DNA from: Cryobacterium aureum
GTDB lineage: Bacteria > Actinomycetota > Actinomycetes > Actinomycetales > Microbacteriaceae
Length of the DNA: 64,000 nucleotides
Direction of reading: 5' to 3'
Assembly: GCF_002954245.1 (NCBI RefSeq)
Contig: NZ_PPTG01000035.1
Location: forward strand, 124,371 to 188,370
The translations under genes and the position numbers were made by a program. Positions within the stretch are counted from its first letter, which is position 1, and every line of letters begins with the position of its first letter. The notes beneath the pieces were generated by a model that was not told the DNA's origin, did not search any database, and saw only the letters and a list, made by a program, of their open reading frames with translations. Positions 8,809 to 19,061 of this stretch are shown here, one piece after another.

Positions 8809-10737
8809 ATGAACGGCGAATCAGGTGAGGGCTACCGGGAGGTCTGGCGACACAGCATTTCGTCGCCGGAAGACTTCTGGCTTGAGGCCGCCGAGGGTAT
8901 CGACTGGATCACGCAACCGACACGTGCGCTCGCCGTCGACGGCACCGCGACCGGAAGCTGGTTTCCCGGGGGAATGCTCAACACAAGCTACAACGCTCTC
9001 GACCGGCACGTTGTGGCCGGCCGGGGCTCCCACACGGCACTCATCTACGACTCCGCCATGACCGGCACCCGGGTTCAGCTGAGCTACCTCGAACTGCTCG
9101 GCCGCGTCGCCAGATTCGCCGGCGTGCTCCGCGCCAACGGCGTCGGCACCGGCGACCGCGTCATCATCTACCTGCCGATGATCCCCGAAGCCGTCGTCGC
9201 CATGCTCGCCTGCGCGCGCATCGGTGCGGTGCACTCAGTTGTATTCGGTGGTTTCGCCGCGACCGAACTGGCCGCGCGCATCGATGACGCCCGCCCGAGT
9301 GTCATCGTCACGGCATCCGGTGGTCTGGAGCCCGGCCGCACCGTGCAATACCTGCCGCTGGTCGAGAAGGCCCTCGCCCTCAGCCGGGGCTCGGTGCACA
9401 CGGTGATCGTGCGGGGTCGGGACAGCATTCCCGGTTCGGCTGCCGACTATCAGAACCGTGCAGAAACGGATGCCGTCTGGCTCGACTGGGCCGACGAAGA
9501 GGCCAAGGCAGCACCGGCCGACCCTGTGGCCCTGCACTCCGACGACCCGCTCTACATCCTCTATACGTCCGGTACGACCGGCGAGCCCAAGGGCATCATC
9601 CGCGACAATGGCGGCCACGCCGTGGCCCTGAACTGGTCGATGCGCAACGTCTACAACGTGGGCCCAGGCGACGTCTACTGGGCTGCCTCTGATGTGGGCT
9701 GGGTGGTCGGGCACTCCTATATCGTCTACGCACCACTCCTGGCGGGCGCGACCACGGTCATCTACGAGGGCAAACCGATCGGGACCCCAGATGCCGGTGC
9801 CTTCTGGCGCGTCGTCGACGACTACAAGGTGAAGGTGCTGTTTACCGCGCCGACCGCCATTCGAGCCATCCGCCGCGTCGACCCCGACCTGCTCGAGCTG
9901 AAGAATCATGACGTGTCGAGTTTGACCAGCCTGTTCTTGGCCGGCGAACGCCTCGACCCCGAAACCTTCCACTGGGCCAACAACGGCCTGCACTGCCCGG
10001 TCGTCGACCACTGGTGGCAGACCGAGACCGGCTGGCCGGTCTGCGCCAACCTGCTCGGCATCGAGGAATTGCCAACGAAACCGGGTTCGGCCACCGTTCC
10101 CGTTCCCGGATATGACATCGCCATTCTGGACTCCAAGGGCAAGCCGATCGAGAAGATCGGCAAGGACGGCAACATCGCCATCCGACTTCCGCTGCCACCC
10201 GGCACGCTTCTCGGGGTCTGGGGCAGCGAAGAACGATTCGCGAGTTCGTACCTCACCGCTTTTCCGGGCTACTACGCCACCGGTGACTCCGGCCACTTCG
10301 ATGCCGACGGCTACCTGTTCGTGATGGGCCGCACCGACGACGTCATCAACGTTGCCGGGCACCGGCTCTCGACCGGTTCCCTGGAAGAGGTCCTCACGCT
10401 GCACCCGGCCGTTGCCGAGTGCGCGGTGCTCGGCGTGCACGACCCGCTCAAGGGCCAACGCGCCGCTGGTTTCGTCACCCTCAAGGCGGGCAGTACTGTC
10501 GATCACGACGTACTCACCGCAGAACTCGTCGCCCTCGTTCGGGAGCACGTCGGCCCGGTCGCAGCGTTTCGCGACGTCACCATACTCGACCGGCTGCCCA
10601 AAACGCGGTCGGGCAAGATTCTTCGGAAAACCATTCGGCAAATCGTCGATGGAGAAGAATATTCCATCCCGCCCACCATCGAAGACCCCACGGTCCTTGA
10701 CGATCTGAAACGAGCGCTGTCAGCGTCCGTTTCCTAA
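8809..10737 (+). CDS. prpE: Propionyl-CoA/acetyl-CoA synthetase (AMP-forming)
   Basis: 642 residues of the ANL adenylate-forming superfamily. It activates propionate (or acetate) to the acyl-CoA at the expense of ATP to AMP. Seen: the P-loop-like YTSGTTGEPKG, the adenylate-binding WWQTETGWP, YYATGDSGHFDADGY, and the C-terminal catalytic Lys in KTRSGKILR. The ATG at 8809 is chosen because GGAGAAGG sits 5 nt upstream; an in-frame ATG at 8794 has no such site. It is divergent from the methylcitrate operon with shared operator-like sites, which supports propionate as substrate. The neighbouring transport genes follow in the same direction. Confidence 0.93.
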   Translation: MNGESGEGYREVWRHSISSPEDFWLEAAEGIDWITQPTRALAVDGTATGSWFPGGMLNTSYNALDRHVVAGRGSHTALIYDSAMTGTRVQLSYLELLGRVARFAGVLRANGVGTGDRVIIYLPMIPEAVVAMLACARIGAVHSVVFGGFAATELAARIDDARPSVIVTASGGLEPGRTVQYLPLVEKALALSRGSVHTVIVRGRDSIPGSAADYQNRAETDAVWLDWADEEAKAAPADPVALHSDDPLYILYTSGTTGEPKGIIRDNGGHAVALNWSMRNVYNVGPGDVYWAASDVGWVVGHSYIVYAPLLAGATTVIYEGKPIGTPDAGAFWRVVDDYKVKVLFTAPTAIRAIRRVDPDLLELKNHDVSSLTSLFLAGERLDPETFHWANNGLHCPVVDHWWQTETGWPVCANLLGIEELPTKPGSATVPVPGYDIAILDSKGKPIEKIGKDGNIAIRLPLPPGTLLGVWGSEERFASSYLTAFPGYYATGDSGHFDADGYLFVMGRTDDVINVAGHRLSTGSLEEVLTLHPAVAECAVLGVHDPLKGQRAAGFVTLKAGSTVDHDVLTAELVALVREHVGPVAAFRDVTILDRLPKTRSGKILRKTIRQIVDGEEYSIPPTIEDPTVLDDLKRALSASVS

Positions 10738-10818
10738 CCCGGTCACGACCACTCCCCGCCGCGCACCCACAATTTTCCCCAAAACCCGCATTTTCCGTCC
10801 CTGAGGCAAGGAGGCCCC

Positions 10819-11166
10819 ATGAGTGAAGCAGTGAAAGACGCCCCACCGAAGTCCATTATCGATTACGAGGCGTTCGAGAAGACCCCCCGTTTTCTCGAGT
10901 TGAAGCGCACCCGCAATAAGTTCGTCGTCCCCATGGCCATCTTCTTCTTCGTCTGGTACATCGCCTACGTGCTCGCGGCAGCGTACCTGCACGAGTTCAT
11001 GGCTACGCCCGTCTTCGGCAGCATCAACATCGGACTTCTCCTCGGCCTCGGCCAGTTCGTCACGACCTTTGCCATCACCATGACGTATGTGACCTTCGCC
11101 AACCGCAAGATCGACCCCCGCACCGAAGAACTTCGCCTTGAACTCGAGCGGATGGAACAGCGATGA
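10819..11166 (+). CDS. DUF485 family membrane protein (YjcH-like)
   Basis: 115 residues with two predicted transmembrane helices (about 35-55 and 70-95) and an amphipathic N-terminus. DUF485 proteins are small partners encoded immediately before ActP-type acetate/propionate symporters, as here: its stop overlaps the symporter start by 4 bp (ATGA). AAGGAGG precedes the ATG. The biochemical role of DUF485 is not settled; assembly or stability of the symporter is an inference from the constant pairing. Confidence 0.9.
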   Translation: MSEAVKDAPPKSIIDYEAFEKTPRFLELKRTRNKFVVPMAIFFFVWYIAYVLAAAYLHEFMATPVFGSINIGLLLGLGQFVTTFAITMTYVTFANRKIDPRTEELRLELERMEQR

Positions 11167-12779
11167 GCGCACTGCACCTTCTGGCCACCACAGTCAAATC
11201 GGTTGAAAACAACCCGGTCCTGAATATCTCCATCTTTCTGGCCTTCGTGGCGGTCACGCTGATCATCGTGATCCGCTCCGGCCGCAACAACAAGTCCGCC
11301 GCGGACTACTACACCGGTGGGCGCTCATTCACCGGGCCGCAGAACGGATTCGCCATCGCCGGCGACTACCTGTCAGCGGCGTCGTTCCTCGGCATCGTCG
11401 GCGCGATCGCCGTCAGTGGTTATGACGGGTTCATGTACTCGATCGGATTCCTCGTCGCCTGGCTCGTGGCCCTGCTGCTCGTTGCGGAGCTCATGCGCAA
11501 CACCGGCAAGTTCACCATGGCCGACGTGCTCTCCTTCCGGTTGAAGCAGGGGCCAGTGCGAGTGGCAGCGGCAACGACCACGCTGGCCGTCTGCTTCTTC
11601 TACCTGCTCGCCCAGATGGCGGGAGCCGGCGGACTCGTCTCGCTGCTCCTCGGCATCAACGACAAGCTCGGCCAGTCCATCGTGGTCACCGTCGTCGGCG
11701 CCCTGATGATCGTCTACGTACTGGTCGGCGGCATGAAGGGCACCACCTGGGTGCAGATCGTCAAGGCGTTCCTGCTCATCATCGGTGCCTTCGCCATGAC
11801 CATCTGGGTACTGGCGATCAACGGCTTCAGCCTGTCGAACCTGCTCGACAGCGCCGTCGCCATCTCCGCCTCCGGCGCCGACATCCTGGCTCCTGGCCTG
11901 AAGTACGGCACCAACCCGCTCGACTTCATCTCGCTCGCCCTCGCCCTGGTTCTCGGAACCGCCGGCCTGCCGCACGTGCTCATGCGTTTCTACACGGTTC
12001 CGACCGCCAAGGAAGCTCGCCGCTCGGTGGTCTGGGCCATCTGGCTCATCGGCGCGTTCTACATCTTCACGCTGGTGCTCGGCTTCGGCGCCGCATCGCT
12101 CGTGGGTGCTGACACCGTGCTCGCCGCTCCCGGCGGAGTGAACTCGGCAGCCCCGCTGCTCGCGCTCGCCCTCGGCGGTCCGCTGCTGCTCGGCTTCATC
12201 TCGGCCATCGCCTTCGCGACCATCCTGGCCGTGGTGGCCGGCATCACCATCACGGCAGCGACCAGCTTCGCGCACGACATCTACGGCTCCGTCATCAAGA
12301 AGGGCAAGGGAAACCCCGACGACGAGGTCAAGGTTGCTCGTCGAACCGTGGTCGTGATCGGCATCCTCGCCATCGCTGGTGGTATCGGTGTGCAAGGACA
12401 GAACATCGCCTTCCTGGTAGCCCTGGCCTTCGCCGTCGCGGCGAGCGCCAACCTGCCGACCATTCTCTACTCTCTGTTCTGGCGCCGTTTCACCACCCGG
12501 GGCGCGGTCTGGAGCATGTACGGCGGACTCGGCTCGGCCGTGCTACTGATCGTCTTTTCGCCGGTGTTCTCCGGTACAGATACCTCCATGTTCGGTGCCG
12601 ACGTGAACTTCGCGTTCTTCCCGCTGAGCAACCCCGGCATCATTTCGATCCCGCTCGGATTCTTCCTGGGCTGGCTCGGATCGGTCACCAGCACAGTGAA
12701 GGAGAGCCCGAAGCTCGCCGCCGAAATGTCGGTGCGTTCACTCACCGGTCACGGTGCCGAAAAGGCCGTCGAGCACTAA
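11163..12779 (+). CDS. actP: Cation/acetate (short-chain monocarboxylate) symporter, SSS family
   Basis: 538 residues with about 13 membrane segments, typical of sodium:solute symporters. The sequence SAADYYTGGRSFTGPQNGFAIAGDYLSAASFLG is the conserved ActP/MctC N-terminal signature (given here in short form: YYTGGRSFTGPQNG). It imports acetate, propionate or pyruvate across the plasma membrane. Position after prpE and DUF485, and next to the methylcitrate operon, favours propionate uptake coupled to its activation. A strong hairpin terminator follows at 12796. The exact substrate is inferred. Confidence 0.93.
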   Translation: MSALHLLATTVKSVENNPVLNISIFLAFVAVTLIIVIRSGRNNKSAADYYTGGRSFTGPQNGFAIAGDYLSAASFLGIVGAIAVSGYDGFMYSIGFLVAWLVALLLVAELMRNTGKFTMADVLSFRLKQGPVRVAAATTTLAVCFFYLLAQMAGAGGLVSLLLGINDKLGQSIVVTVVGALMIVYVLVGGMKGTTWVQIVKAFLLIIGAFAMTIWVLAINGFSLSNLLDSAVAISASGADILAPGLKYGTNPLDFISLALALVLGTAGLPHVLMRFYTVPTAKEARRSVVWAIWLIGAFYIFTLVLGFGAASLVGADTVLAAPGGVNSAAPLLALALGGPLLLGFISAIAFATILAVVAGITITAATSFAHDIYGSVIKKGKGNPDDEVKVARRTVVVIGILAIAGGIGVQGQNIAFLVALAFAVAASANLPTILYSLFWRRFTTRGAVWSMYGGLGSAVLLIVFSPVFSGTDTSMFGADVNFAFFPLSNPGIISIPLGFFLGWLGSVTSTVKESPKLAAEMSVRSLTGHGAEKAVEH

Positions 12780-12795
12780 CCCTCGCGGTACAACG

Positions 12796-12835
12796 AACGG
12801 GCCGGCCAGGATTCACATCCTGTCCGGCCCGTTTT
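12796..12835 (+). terminator. Intrinsic terminator of the prpE-DUF485-actP operon
   Basis: ACGGGCCGG..AGGA pairs with TCCT..CCGGCCCGT across a short loop, followed by TTTT (12832-12835). It begins 17 nt after the actP stop. Confidence 0.8.
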
Positions 12836-13161
12836 CCGTACCGGCGATCTACGATCCGGCTCAGGCTGGTTGAGGGCGATCCCGACCAACGCGATCAGCG
12901 GATGCGCAGAGTCCGTCCCGCAGGTAGGTTCTGGTACGTAGTGCCGGTAGATTTTGCGACACGCCGTGTTTCGAGCATGGGGAGCCCGGCGTGTCGGAAT
13001 TCAACCGGTTTTACGTACAGCCACCCGGGCCGTCTTGGGGAAGCGGCGGCGACGGGTTTTCCGCGGGGTGGCGAGTTTTGAGCGAGGAGCGGATGACCCG
13101 CCGACGCCGCGGGCCGCGCTGACAAGCTGCGGCCGCGCCGAGAAGCCCGCAGGCCGCAGGC
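12836..13161. other. Gene-free interval between actP and an SDR gene
   Basis: About 330 bp in which I see no credible gene. Open frames here lack start signals and family motifs. It holds a perfect 10-bp inverted repeat (12957-12996) and a copy of the CGGATGC core at about 12899. Neighbouring genes converge on it, so it is a 3-prime flank on both sides and needs no promoter. Confidence 0.6.
12957..12996. repeat. Perfect 10-bp inverted repeat, 20-nt loop
   Basis: CGACACGCCG (12957-12966) and CGGCGTGTCG (12987-12996) can form a stem-loop. There is no T-run on either side, so ordinary intrinsic termination is unlikely. Confidence 0.6.
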
Positions 13162-13944
13162 TTACTCCTCGCGCACCTTCAGCTCGCCACGGGCGATGCG
13201 GGTCGGAGCCGCCTGGGCGACCGGCTTGATCACAATCAGGTCGAGGTTCACGTGCGCGGGGCGCTCAACGCTCGACACGATTGTCTCCGCGATGTCCTCA
13301 GCCGAGAGCGGATCGGGCACGTTGTCGTAGGCCGCGAACGCCTTCTCGGCGTCGCCGTCAAAGCGAACCAGGCCGAACTCATCCGTTTTGACCATGCCCG
13401 GTGCGATCTCGATCACTCGAATCGGCTCGCCGGAGAGTTCAAGGCGCAGCACCTCCGTCATTGCGTGCGCGGCGAACTTGGCCGCGTTGTACCCGCCTCC
13501 ACCGAGGTAGGCCACGTGTCCGGCAATCGACGTCACTGTCACGATGTCGGCCGACCCGGCACCGGAGTCGATGCCGGCGCGCAGCAGCGGCAGGATTGCC
13601 GTGGTGACCCGCTTGACGGCGAGCACGTTGATCTCGAACATCCAGGCCCAGTCGGCGATACTGCCGGCCTCGACGGTGTCGAGTCCCTTGGCACCGCCGG
13701 CATTGTTAACCAGGGCGTGCACCGGGCCGGTCTGGGCGAGATAGTCGCGCAGGGCGTCGACATCCGCTTGCACCGTCAGGTCGGCGGTGAAGACATCCGC
13801 ACCCGTTTGCGCTTGCAGCGTAGCGAGACGGTCGGCACGCCGAGCGACCCCCACCACATCCCAGCCATGCTCCCGGAACAACCGAACGGTCGCCGCTCCA
13901 ATTCCCGAACTTGCCCCGGTCACCACAACTCTTCGAGTACTCAT
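13162..13944 (-). CDS. SDR family oxidoreductase
   Basis: 260 residues from the ATG at 13944, chosen because GGAGAA directly precedes it and the protein then starts at the beta strand MSTRRVVVTGASSGIG, as usual for the family. Classical SDR motifs are present: TGASSGIG, NNAGG, and YNAAK with the catalytic Tyr/Lys. A run ADLTVQADVDALRDYL between strands is typical of YdfG/serine 3-dehydrogenase-like SDRs that oxidise small hydroxy acids. The substrate is unproven. The start lies 29 bp from the divergent acyltransferase start, so the two promoters must overlap coding DNA. Confidence 0.92.
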   Translation of the reverse strand: MSTRRVVVTGASSGIGAATVRLFREHGWDVVGVARRADRLATLQAQTGADVFTADLTVQADVDALRDYLAQTGPVHALVNNAGGAKGLDTVEAGSIADWAWMFEINVLAVKRVTTAILPLLRAGIDSGAGSADIVTVTSIAGHVAYLGGGGYNAAKFAAHAMTEVLRLELSGEPIRVIEIAPGMVKTDEFGLVRFDGDAEKAFAAYDNVPDPLSAEDIAETIVSSVERPAHVNLDLIVIKPVAQAAPTRIARGELKVREE

Positions 13945-13973
13945 TTCTCCATTGTGGCGGGAGAATGGATTCA

Positions 13974-15101
13974 ATGAGCTACGTACCGATGAACTCAGTT
14001 GGCACCGCCATCACTTCTCCGCGACGTCGTGTACCCCTCTGGGACAACGCGCGCTGGATCGCGATCACTCTCATGGTGATCGGCCACGCCATTCTGAAAC
14101 TCATTGGCGAAGCGGATGTCGCCTACACGCTCTACCTGTTCATCTACGCCTTCCACGTTCCGGTTTTCGTGGCGGTGAGCGGCTATTTCGCCAAGTCGGG
14201 ACCGCCGGACGGGCGGCAGATGCATCGGCTGCTCACGGACATCATTTTTCCCTATTTCATCTTTGAGACGCTCTGGACGGGTCTGCGCTGGATTCTCGGC
14301 GGCAAGCTGGATGCCGACAAATTACTGCCTGATTACTCCACCGCCAGTTGGACCCTGTGGTTTCTGCTCGCACTGCTGGTCTGGCGCATCGCGCTGCCCT
14401 ACCTCGTGCTGCTGCGCTACCCGCTCACGATCGCGATCTTGATCTCGATCGGGGCCGGCTACCTGACGAATATCGACGGCACCTTCACGCTGGCCCGCAC
14501 CCTCGGATTGCTGCCGTTCTTCGTGTTCGGCTGGAAGCTACGCCAGTGGCTACTGACCGACACCTGGCTCGAGCTCTCCGCCGGCCTGATCTGGCGCTGG
14601 CGGGCCGGCGCGATCGGCCTGTTCGCCCTGCTCTACCTGCTGATCGGGCTCAACATCGATACCCTCCGCACCCTGCAGGTGCGCCGCTTTCTGCTCTATG
14701 ACGAGTCGTACGCTACGTTCGACTATTCCGAATTCTGGGCCGGCGGCATCCGCTTGGCGGTCATGGTGCTCGCTTTCGCGCTGATCGTGGCGTTCCTCAT
14801 GCTGATCCCGCGCCGCACGACCTGGTTCACCGCCCTCGGCGCAGCCACGATGTACATCTACCTGCTGCACACCTTCGTGCTGTACCCGCTGCGCGAGTCC
14901 GGTCTGCTCGACGGGCCCCAGCCGTGGTGGGTGTTGCCCGGCATGATCGTGCTCAGCGTCGCCATCTCGATCGTGCTGTCGCTGCCCATTGTGCGGCGGC
15001 TGGCTCGGCCCCTGGTCGAGCCTCGGGCACGCTGGCTGTTCCGGCCTGCCGCTGCGACGCCGACCGGCACGATCGTGTTGCCGCACCGCGATCGCAACTA
15101 G
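13974..15101 (+). CDS. Acyltransferase 3 family membrane protein
   Basis: About 375 residues with some ten membrane helices. The N-terminal VPLWDNARWIAITLMVIGHA contains the conserved Arg and His of the acyltransferase-3 family, enzymes that O-acylate surface polysaccharides or other extracytoplasmic glycans. IYAFHVPVFVAVSGYFAKSG is the second hallmark. The ATG at 13974 is preferred: GGGAG is about 10 nt upstream, while the ATG at 13965 is too close to it. No glycan locus is adjacent, so the acceptor is unknown. Confidence 0.88.
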   Translation: MSYVPMNSVGTAITSPRRRVPLWDNARWIAITLMVIGHAILKLIGEADVAYTLYLFIYAFHVPVFVAVSGYFAKSGPPDGRQMHRLLTDIIFPYFIFETLWTGLRWILGGKLDADKLLPDYSTASWTLWFLLALLVWRIALPYLVLLRYPLTIAILISIGAGYLTNIDGTFTLARTLGLLPFFVFGWKLRQWLLTDTWLELSAGLIWRWRAGAIGLFALLYLLIGLNIDTLRTLQVRRFLLYDESYATFDYSEFWAGGIRLAVMVLAFALIVAFLMLIPRRTTWFTALGAATMYIYLLHTFVLYPLRESGLLDGPQPWWVLPGMIVLSVAISIVLSLPIVRRLARPLVEPRARWLFRPAAATPTGTIVLPHRDRN

Positions 15102-15214
15102 CAGCTGGCCGAACATGACGTTGTGTTTCGCCCGCTCTTGCACGGCCATTCGGGCCTCTTTATGCTCGGGGCCAGAGCGCTGGAGAGTCCGCGCTGAATG
15201 ACCCGGAGGCTATC

Positions 15215-16546
<1,332 letters not shown>

Positions 16547-16556
16547 AGGCAATCGA

Positions 16557-16588
16557 GCCCGGGCGTACGACGTAACATGCGCCCGGGC
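16557..16588 (+). terminator. GC hairpin between metY and metX
   Basis: GCCCGGGCG pairs with CGCCCGGGC around a 14-nt loop, beginning 11 nt after the metY stop. Only a weak T-rich stretch follows, so it may attenuate transcription or protect the 3-prime end rather than fully terminate. Confidence 0.5.
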
Positions 16589-16617
16589 GGTTCATTCGAC
16601 CGGCAGAATGGACCTGT

Positions 16618-17820
16618 ATGGAATGGCAATCGTCAGCAGACACGGTCCCGTCGAGCTTCATCACCGAAGCTCAGGCGCGCTCGGTACTTGGCAAGCCTCC
16701 GGCGACCGGAGCCTGGCGCGACGGTGACGCGGTCGGCCACCGCCAGTTTCAAAACCTCGGCCCGCTCAGCTTCGAAGCCGGCGGCAGCCTGCCGGCGGCC
16801 CGCCTCGCCTACGAAACCTGGGGTGCCCTCAGCCCGGCCGCTGACAACGCCGTGCTCGTGCTGCACGCCCTCACCGGCGACAGCCACGTGGCCGGCGCGC
16901 CCGGCCCCGGCCAGGAAACCGGCGGCTGGTGGGACGGCATCGTCGGCCCAGGCCTCGCCATTGACACCGATATCTGGTTCGTCGTCGCCCCGAACATGCT
17001 CGGGGGCTGCCAGGGCAGCACCGGGCCGGCCTCGCTCGCGCCCGACGCGCTGGAGTGGGGCATCCGCTTTCCCTATCTCACCATTCGCGACCAGGTCAGC
17101 GCCCAGCGCGTGTTCAGCGACCGGCTCGGCATCGACCGCTGGGCGGCCGTCATCGGCGGTTCCATGGGCGGCATGCACGCCCTCGAATGGGCCATCGAAA
17201 CCCCCCAGCGCGTCGCGCGCCTGATCATTCTGGCCGCGCCACCCATTACCACCGCCGACCAGATCGCGCTCAACTCGGTGCAGATCGAGGCCATTCGCAC
17301 CGACCCGGCCTTTCGCGCCGGCGACTACTACGACGAAGCGGATGGCGACGGCCCGACCCGCGGCCTCGCCCTGGCCCGCAGAATGGCCCTGCTCAACTAC
17401 CGCAGCCCGGCCGAGCTGAACGCCCGTTTCGACCGGGGCTGGCAGAGCGGCATCAGTCCGCTCGGCGCCAACGGCCGCTTCGCGGTTGAGTCGTACCTTG
17501 ACTTTCACGGCAATAAATTCACCCGACGATTCGACGCGAACAGCTACATCGTGCTGGTCGAAGCCATGAACTCGCACGATGTCGGTCGCGGTCGCGGCGG
17601 CGTCGAGGCCGCCCTCGGCCGGATCAGCGCCCGATCGGTCGTCGTCGGAATTGACAGCGACCGCCTCTTTCCGGTCGATGGCCAGCACACCATCGCCGCA
17701 CATCTGACCAACAATATTGATGGACCCACCGCGGTCGTGCTGGAATCCGGCTATGGTCACGATGGTTTCCTCATTGAGAACGAGGCAATCGGCGCCCAGA
17801 TCCGTCGGGTGCTGCACTAG
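16618..17820 (+). CDS. metX: Homoserine O-acetyltransferase
   Basis: 400 residues, alpha/beta-hydrolase fold. It transfers acetyl from acetyl-CoA to homoserine. The nucleophile elbow GGSMGGMHALEW (Ser near residue 180), the conserved NMLGGCQGSTGP loop, the Asp in VVGIDSDRLFP and the His in SGYGHDGFL form the catalytic triad. The product is used by MetY encoded just upstream. The ATG at 16618 has no clear Shine-Dalgarno. Members with succinyl specificity exist, but pairing with an acetylhomoserine sulfhydrylase supports acetyl. Confidence 0.95.
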   Translation: MEWQSSADTVPSSFITEAQARSVLGKPPATGAWRDGDAVGHRQFQNLGPLSFEAGGSLPAARLAYETWGALSPAADNAVLVLHALTGDSHVAGAPGPGQETGGWWDGIVGPGLAIDTDIWFVVAPNMLGGCQGSTGPASLAPDALEWGIRFPYLTIRDQVSAQRVFSDRLGIDRWAAVIGGSMGGMHALEWAIETPQRVARLIILAAPPITTADQIALNSVQIEAIRTDPAFRAGDYYDEADGDGPTRGLALARRMALLNYRSPAELNARFDRGWQSGISPLGANGRFAVESYLDFHGNKFTRRFDANSYIVLVEAMNSHDVGRGRGGVEAALGRISARSVVVGIDSDRLFPVDGQHTIAAHLTNNIDGPTAVVLESGYGHDGFLIENEAIGAQIRRVLH

Positions 17821-17891
17821 GGTGAGCCCGTCCGTGCGCCGCCCGGTATGGTGCTGATAGAACACGTTCATCTCCAACCGGACAGGCCCCC

Positions 17892-19061
17892 ATGCAACGC
17901 ATCCTCAAGGAGCGCGACCGTCTCCTGCGCAGAGCGGTGCAGGCGGCCGGGCTCGTGGGTTCGGCAACGACGCTGGCCTGCCTGCTGGTGCCCGGCGGGG
18001 TGGAGGCCGGGGCACGCCTGTGGTGCACCGTGCTCGTGCTGTCTCTAGGCGCGGGCCAGTACCTGCTCGGCAGCACCGGGGCGCTGCGCTGGGCCGTTCT
18101 GATCGTGCTCAGCGGGGAAGCTATCATTCTCATCGTTGGCTTCGCCAGCCATTCCGGCGCTCCCCTGAACCTCATCGAGGAGAGCGTCATCGGCATGGTC
18201 TCCACCGCGCCCATGTGCGCGGTCGCGGCCGTGCTGCTGACAAGCCCCCGCCGGGTGCTGCTGCTCATCTCGTGTTTCGCACTCACCATCTCGAGTGTGG
18301 CCGTCGTGACCGTCGATGCGCCCGACCGCGCCGTGCTTGTGGTGCTGACCGTGAGCATGTGGCTGGCGTTCACACTCGCCGCCTGGTGGATCGCGCAGAG
18401 CGTGCCCCGGGTAATGCACCGCATCGCCGCGATCGGTCGCGCTCACCGGGCGGAGCGATACGCGAGCGAGCTGGAGGCGCAGCGTCGCCAGGACGCCCGA
18501 CTGCTGCACGACACGGTGCTCGCCACGCTCACCCTGCTGGCCCACTCGGGCGTGGGGGTGAGCCCGATCGCCCTGCAGAAGCAGGCCGGTGACGACGCTC
18601 GACTGCTGCGCCAGCTGCGCCTCGGCGGTCTGCCGACGCCGCGTCGTTCCGGGGTTTACAGCCTGGAACCGGCGTCCGTGCTCACCCTCGGAGACACCCT
18701 CGACGCGGTGCGCCAACGTTTTGAGCGCATGGGACTCACGGTCAACTGGCACGGCAGCGGGCAGGTACAGCTCTCCAGCAACGTGCTCGATTCCTTTCTG
18801 CTGGCTCTCTCTGAGTGCCTTGAAAACGTGCGCCGTCATTCCGGTGTCGACCACGCCGACGTGACCATAACGGATGACGCCAGCACCGTTCGCGCGATGG
18901 TCACCGATACCGGGGTCGGCTTCGACCTCGGCCAGGTGGGGTCGGAGCGGCTCGGCGTCGCCGAATCGGTGATTGCCCGGCTTCGGGATGTCGGCGGCAA
19001 CGCCCGCCTGTTTTCCTCACCCGGCGCCGGAACCACGGTGGTGCTGGAAGTTCCCAAGTGA
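17892..19061 (+). CDS. NarL-type sensor histidine kinase, six-helix membrane sensor
   Basis: 389 residues. The N-terminal half (to about 185) is hydrophobic with roughly six helices and no obvious extracellular domain. A coiled linker (ERYASELEAQRRQ) leads to the HisKA_3-like H-box LLHDTVLATLTLLAH, where His is phosphorylated. An N-box ALSECLENVRRHSG and a G-box DTGVGFDLGQ form the HATPase. The partner is almost certainly the NarL/LuxR-type response regulator encoded at 20444, with a membrane protein encoded between (4-bp overlap). The signal is unknown; the topology suggests a membrane or small-molecule cue. Confidence 0.92.
   Translation: MQRILKERDRLLRRAVQAAGLVGSATTLACLLVPGGVEAGARLWCTVLVLSLGAGQYLLGSTGALRWAVLIVLSGEAIILIVGFASHSGAPLNLIEESVIGMVSTAPMCAVAAVLLTSPRRVLLLISCFALTISSVAVVTVDAPDRAVLVVLTVSMWLAFTLAAWWIAQSVPRVMHRIAAIGRAHRAERYASELEAQRRQDARLLHDTVLATLTLLAHSGVGVSPIALQKQAGDDARLLRQLRLGGLPTPRRSGVYSLEPASVLTLGDTLDAVRQRFERMGLTVNWHGSGQVQLSSNVLDSFLLALSECLENVRRHSGVDHADVTITDDASTVRAMVTDTGVGFDLGQVGSERLGVAESVIARLRDVGGNARLFSSPGAGTTVVLEVPK

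Noticed and set aside
12895..13125. Small open frames in the gene-free interval
   Set aside because: No Shine-Dalgarno or -10 box at a fitting distance, no recognisable motif, and they span the inverted repeat.
15102..15214. Possible SAM riboswitch before metY
   Set aside because: The 113-bp gap shows no conserved SAM-riboswitch core that I can recognise; a covariance-model scan would settle it.
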